DNA from: Methylorubrum aminovorans
GTDB lineage: Bacteria > Pseudomonadota > Alphaproteobacteria > Rhizobiales > Beijerinckiaceae
Direction: 5' to 3'
Assembly (NCBI RefSeq): GCF_022179725.1
Contig: NZ_BPRC01000001.1
Span: forward strand, 186,001-250,000
Length of the DNA: 64,000 bases
The notes beneath the pieces were generated by a model. That model saw only the letters and a list, made by a program, of their open reading frames with translations, was not told the origin of the DNA and made no database searches. The translations under genes and the position numbers were made by a program. Each line of letters begins with the position of its first letter. Position 1 is the first letter of the stretch. Of this stretch, positions 56,601-59,600 are shown in pieces.

Positions 56601-59600
56601 CTGGATGCCGGGATCGGCGGTCGCGACACGATCAAGGCCGGCGACGGTGCCAACATCGTCATCGGCGGCATGGACGCCGACCTCATCGAGACCGGCTCGG
56701 GCCGCGACGTGATCCTGGGCGATAGCGGCCTCGTGCGCCGCGACGCCGACGGCCTCGCGCAGGCGGCCTCGACCGACACCGCGCTCGGCGGCGACGACAC
56801 CGTCCGGGCGGGCGAAGGCGACAACTTCGTCCTCGGCGGCTTCGGCAGTGACATGATCGAGACCGGGGCCGGCGCGGACATCGTGCTGGGCGACAGCGGC
56901 GAGGCCCGGTTCGAACTCGGCGTCATCGCCTCGGTGACGACGCTCGATGCCGTCCACGGCGCGGGCGACACGATCCGGGCCGGCGCGGGCGACAATCTCG
57001 TTTTCGGCGGTCTGGGCGGCGACGCCATCACCACCGACGCGGACGCCGACGCCATCCTCGGCGACCAGGGCCGGGCCACCTTCTCCGGCGGCGTCGTGGT
57101 CGTGCTCGAGACGATCGACCCGACCGCCGGCGGCGACGACCGGATCGAGGCTGGCGCGGGCGACAACCTCGTCCTCGGCGGCGCCGGTGCGGACCGCATC
57201 GTCACCGATACGGGCGCCGACATGATCCTCGGCGACAACGGCCGGGCGGATCTCGCCCTGTCCGCCGGTCGCGCGGTGATCCGGCGTGTGGCGGCGACCG
57301 ATCCGCTCGCGGGTGGCGACGACCGCATCGAAGCCGGCGAGGGCAACGATTACGCCGCCGGCGGCACCGGGGCCGACGTGATCCTCGGCGGCGGCGGCCA
57401 CGACGTGCTGTTCGGCGACCACATGCTGTACGACCGGGCTCTGCCGGTGAACCAGCGCGCGGTCTCGATCTTCACCGCAACCACCGACGGCGGCGGCAAC
57501 GACACGATCGAGGGCGGCGCGGGCGACGACTTCCTGTACGGCCAGCAGGGCGACGACACGCTCCGCGGCGACGCAGGCGACGACGACCTCACCGGCGGCC
57601 ACAACGTGCTCGGCGGCGGCGACGGCGACGACGGTATCAACGGCGGCGACGGCGCCGACGTGATCCTCGGCGACAACGGCGTCATCACCCGCAACATGCT
57701 CGTGGACGACGTGAAGTCGGTCACGTGGCAGCGCAATCCCGGCACCTTCGCCGACACGGTGAGCCGCGACGTGCTGCGCTTCGACCTCATCGACTTCGTC
57801 GGCGGCAACGACGCGATTGCCGGCGGCGCGGGCGATGACCGGATCTTCGGCCAGATGGGCGACGATCTCATCTTCGGCGAGGAAGGCTCCGACGAGATCG
57901 TCGGCGGCCTCGGCCGCGACCGGATCGATGGCGGTACCGGTGTCGATTACCTCCTCGGTGACGAGGGCCGGATCGCCCGCGCCTACACCGGGGACGGTGC
58001 CGCGGTGCTCAACAGCGACGGCACCTGGCACCGCGACGTGGTGCTGGAGGAGATCGGCACGGTCACGGCCGCCATCGCCACCGACGCGCAATCGTCGGCC
58101 GCACGCACCGGCGACCTCGCCGAGAAGCTGGCGCAGGCCGACCTCGTTCTCGCGGTCGGTGCCCGCGACGGCTCCGGCACGCGCCTGACTACGGGCACGG
58201 GGGGAGCCTGGGCGACCTCGGCACTCACCGTCTCGCTGGCCCTGGCCGACGACGACATCATCGCGGGCGGCGAGGGCAACGACGTGCTGTTTGGCCAGCG
58301 CGGCAACGACATCCTGATGGGTGTCGGCGGCGACGACCTGATCTACGGCGACCGCGCCTCGAACCTGTCGGAGACCGCCTCCGACCGACCGACCATCGTC
58401 AATGCCGTCCGGCTGATCGGTGCGGCGCCGGAGACCGGCCTCGTGCTGCCGCTCGGCGGCGAGGTCGTGGTGCCGGCGCTCAACCTCCTGCCCGGCGCGT
58501 TTGGCGCCGGCACCCCGCGCATCGAGGTCTATCCGTCGATGGCGGGCGTGGTCTCCGACATCGCCGGGTCCGATCCGATCCGGCGCGGCGACGGCGCCAC
58601 GCTCACCGTCTACGCCTCGCTGGTTCCGAGCCTCTACGGCACCAACAACGTGCTGGCCGGCAACGACACCATCGAGGGCGGCGCGGGCAACGACACGATC
58701 TACGGCGACAGCAGCGAGACCTACACGCTCGACGTGACGGCCTTCGCTGCGCTCAACGGCCAGATCGACAAGGTCTCGGCCTCGGCCTCCGATCTGCTCG
58801 GCGTGTTCGCCACGCTCAGCCGCGGCGTCGCCCTGCTTCAGGGCGGCCCGAGCCGGACGATCACCTACGGAAACGACACCATCCGCGGTGACGAGGGCGA
58901 CGACTTCATCGTCGGCGATGCGGCACGCACCGTCGTGCAGGGCGGGGGTCCGCTGCGCAGCCTGTCGGTCGATGCGGCCCTCGCGCTCAGCGAGGCCCTC
59001 TCCGACCTGCGCTCGGTCATCACCGACCTCGCGATGACCGGCCGGGTCGCGCAGGCGGCGGTGACGGTGAAGCTGGAGACGATGGCGCAGAAGCCGCTGA
59101 ATCGGATCCTCGCCGAAGGCCTGCCGGAGGGGATGGGGACGAACCACGTGGTGTCGATCAGCAACGACACGATCGAGGGCGGTGCGGGCGACGACCTCGT
59201 GGTCGGCGATACCCTCGTCCTGTTCCAGCCCGGTGTGGCGCGCGGCCTCGCGGTCCACGATCCCGCGACCGCCTCCGCGGCGGCCGGGATCGAGGCGGCC
59301 GTCACGGCCCGCGTGGCCGAGCGATTCGCCGCCATGCAGCAGCACATCGCGGTGGACTATCCGGTCGATCTGAAGCCGGTGGCGCTCCACTGGATCGCCT
59401 CCATCGCCTCCCGTGGCGACAGCTTCCTGAGCGGAAACGACCGGATCGGTGGCGGCGACGGCAACGATCTGCTGATCGGCGATGCCGGCTTCATCCAGCT
59501 GCCGGCCGCCAACGCCGCGCAGAACCAGCGCGCGACGGCCGCGACCCTTGCGGAGGATCGTGCCCAGATTGAAGCCCGCGTGCTGGGCGCCGGTGCGGCC

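Larger units (their letters stand above)
47800..57290 (+). repeat. About 55 LGD/RTX-like repeats of ~58 residues
   Basis: A unit of about 174 bp recurs, with consensus GGxDxIxxGxGDNxVLGGxGxDTIxxGxG followed by xxILGDNGxxxF and a variable strand. I counted about 55 LGD/FGD/IGD turns by eye. Each unit holds two or three GGxGxD-type calcium sites. The array forms the largest domain of the giant protein and drives its strong Asp/Gly bias. Confidence 0.85.
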
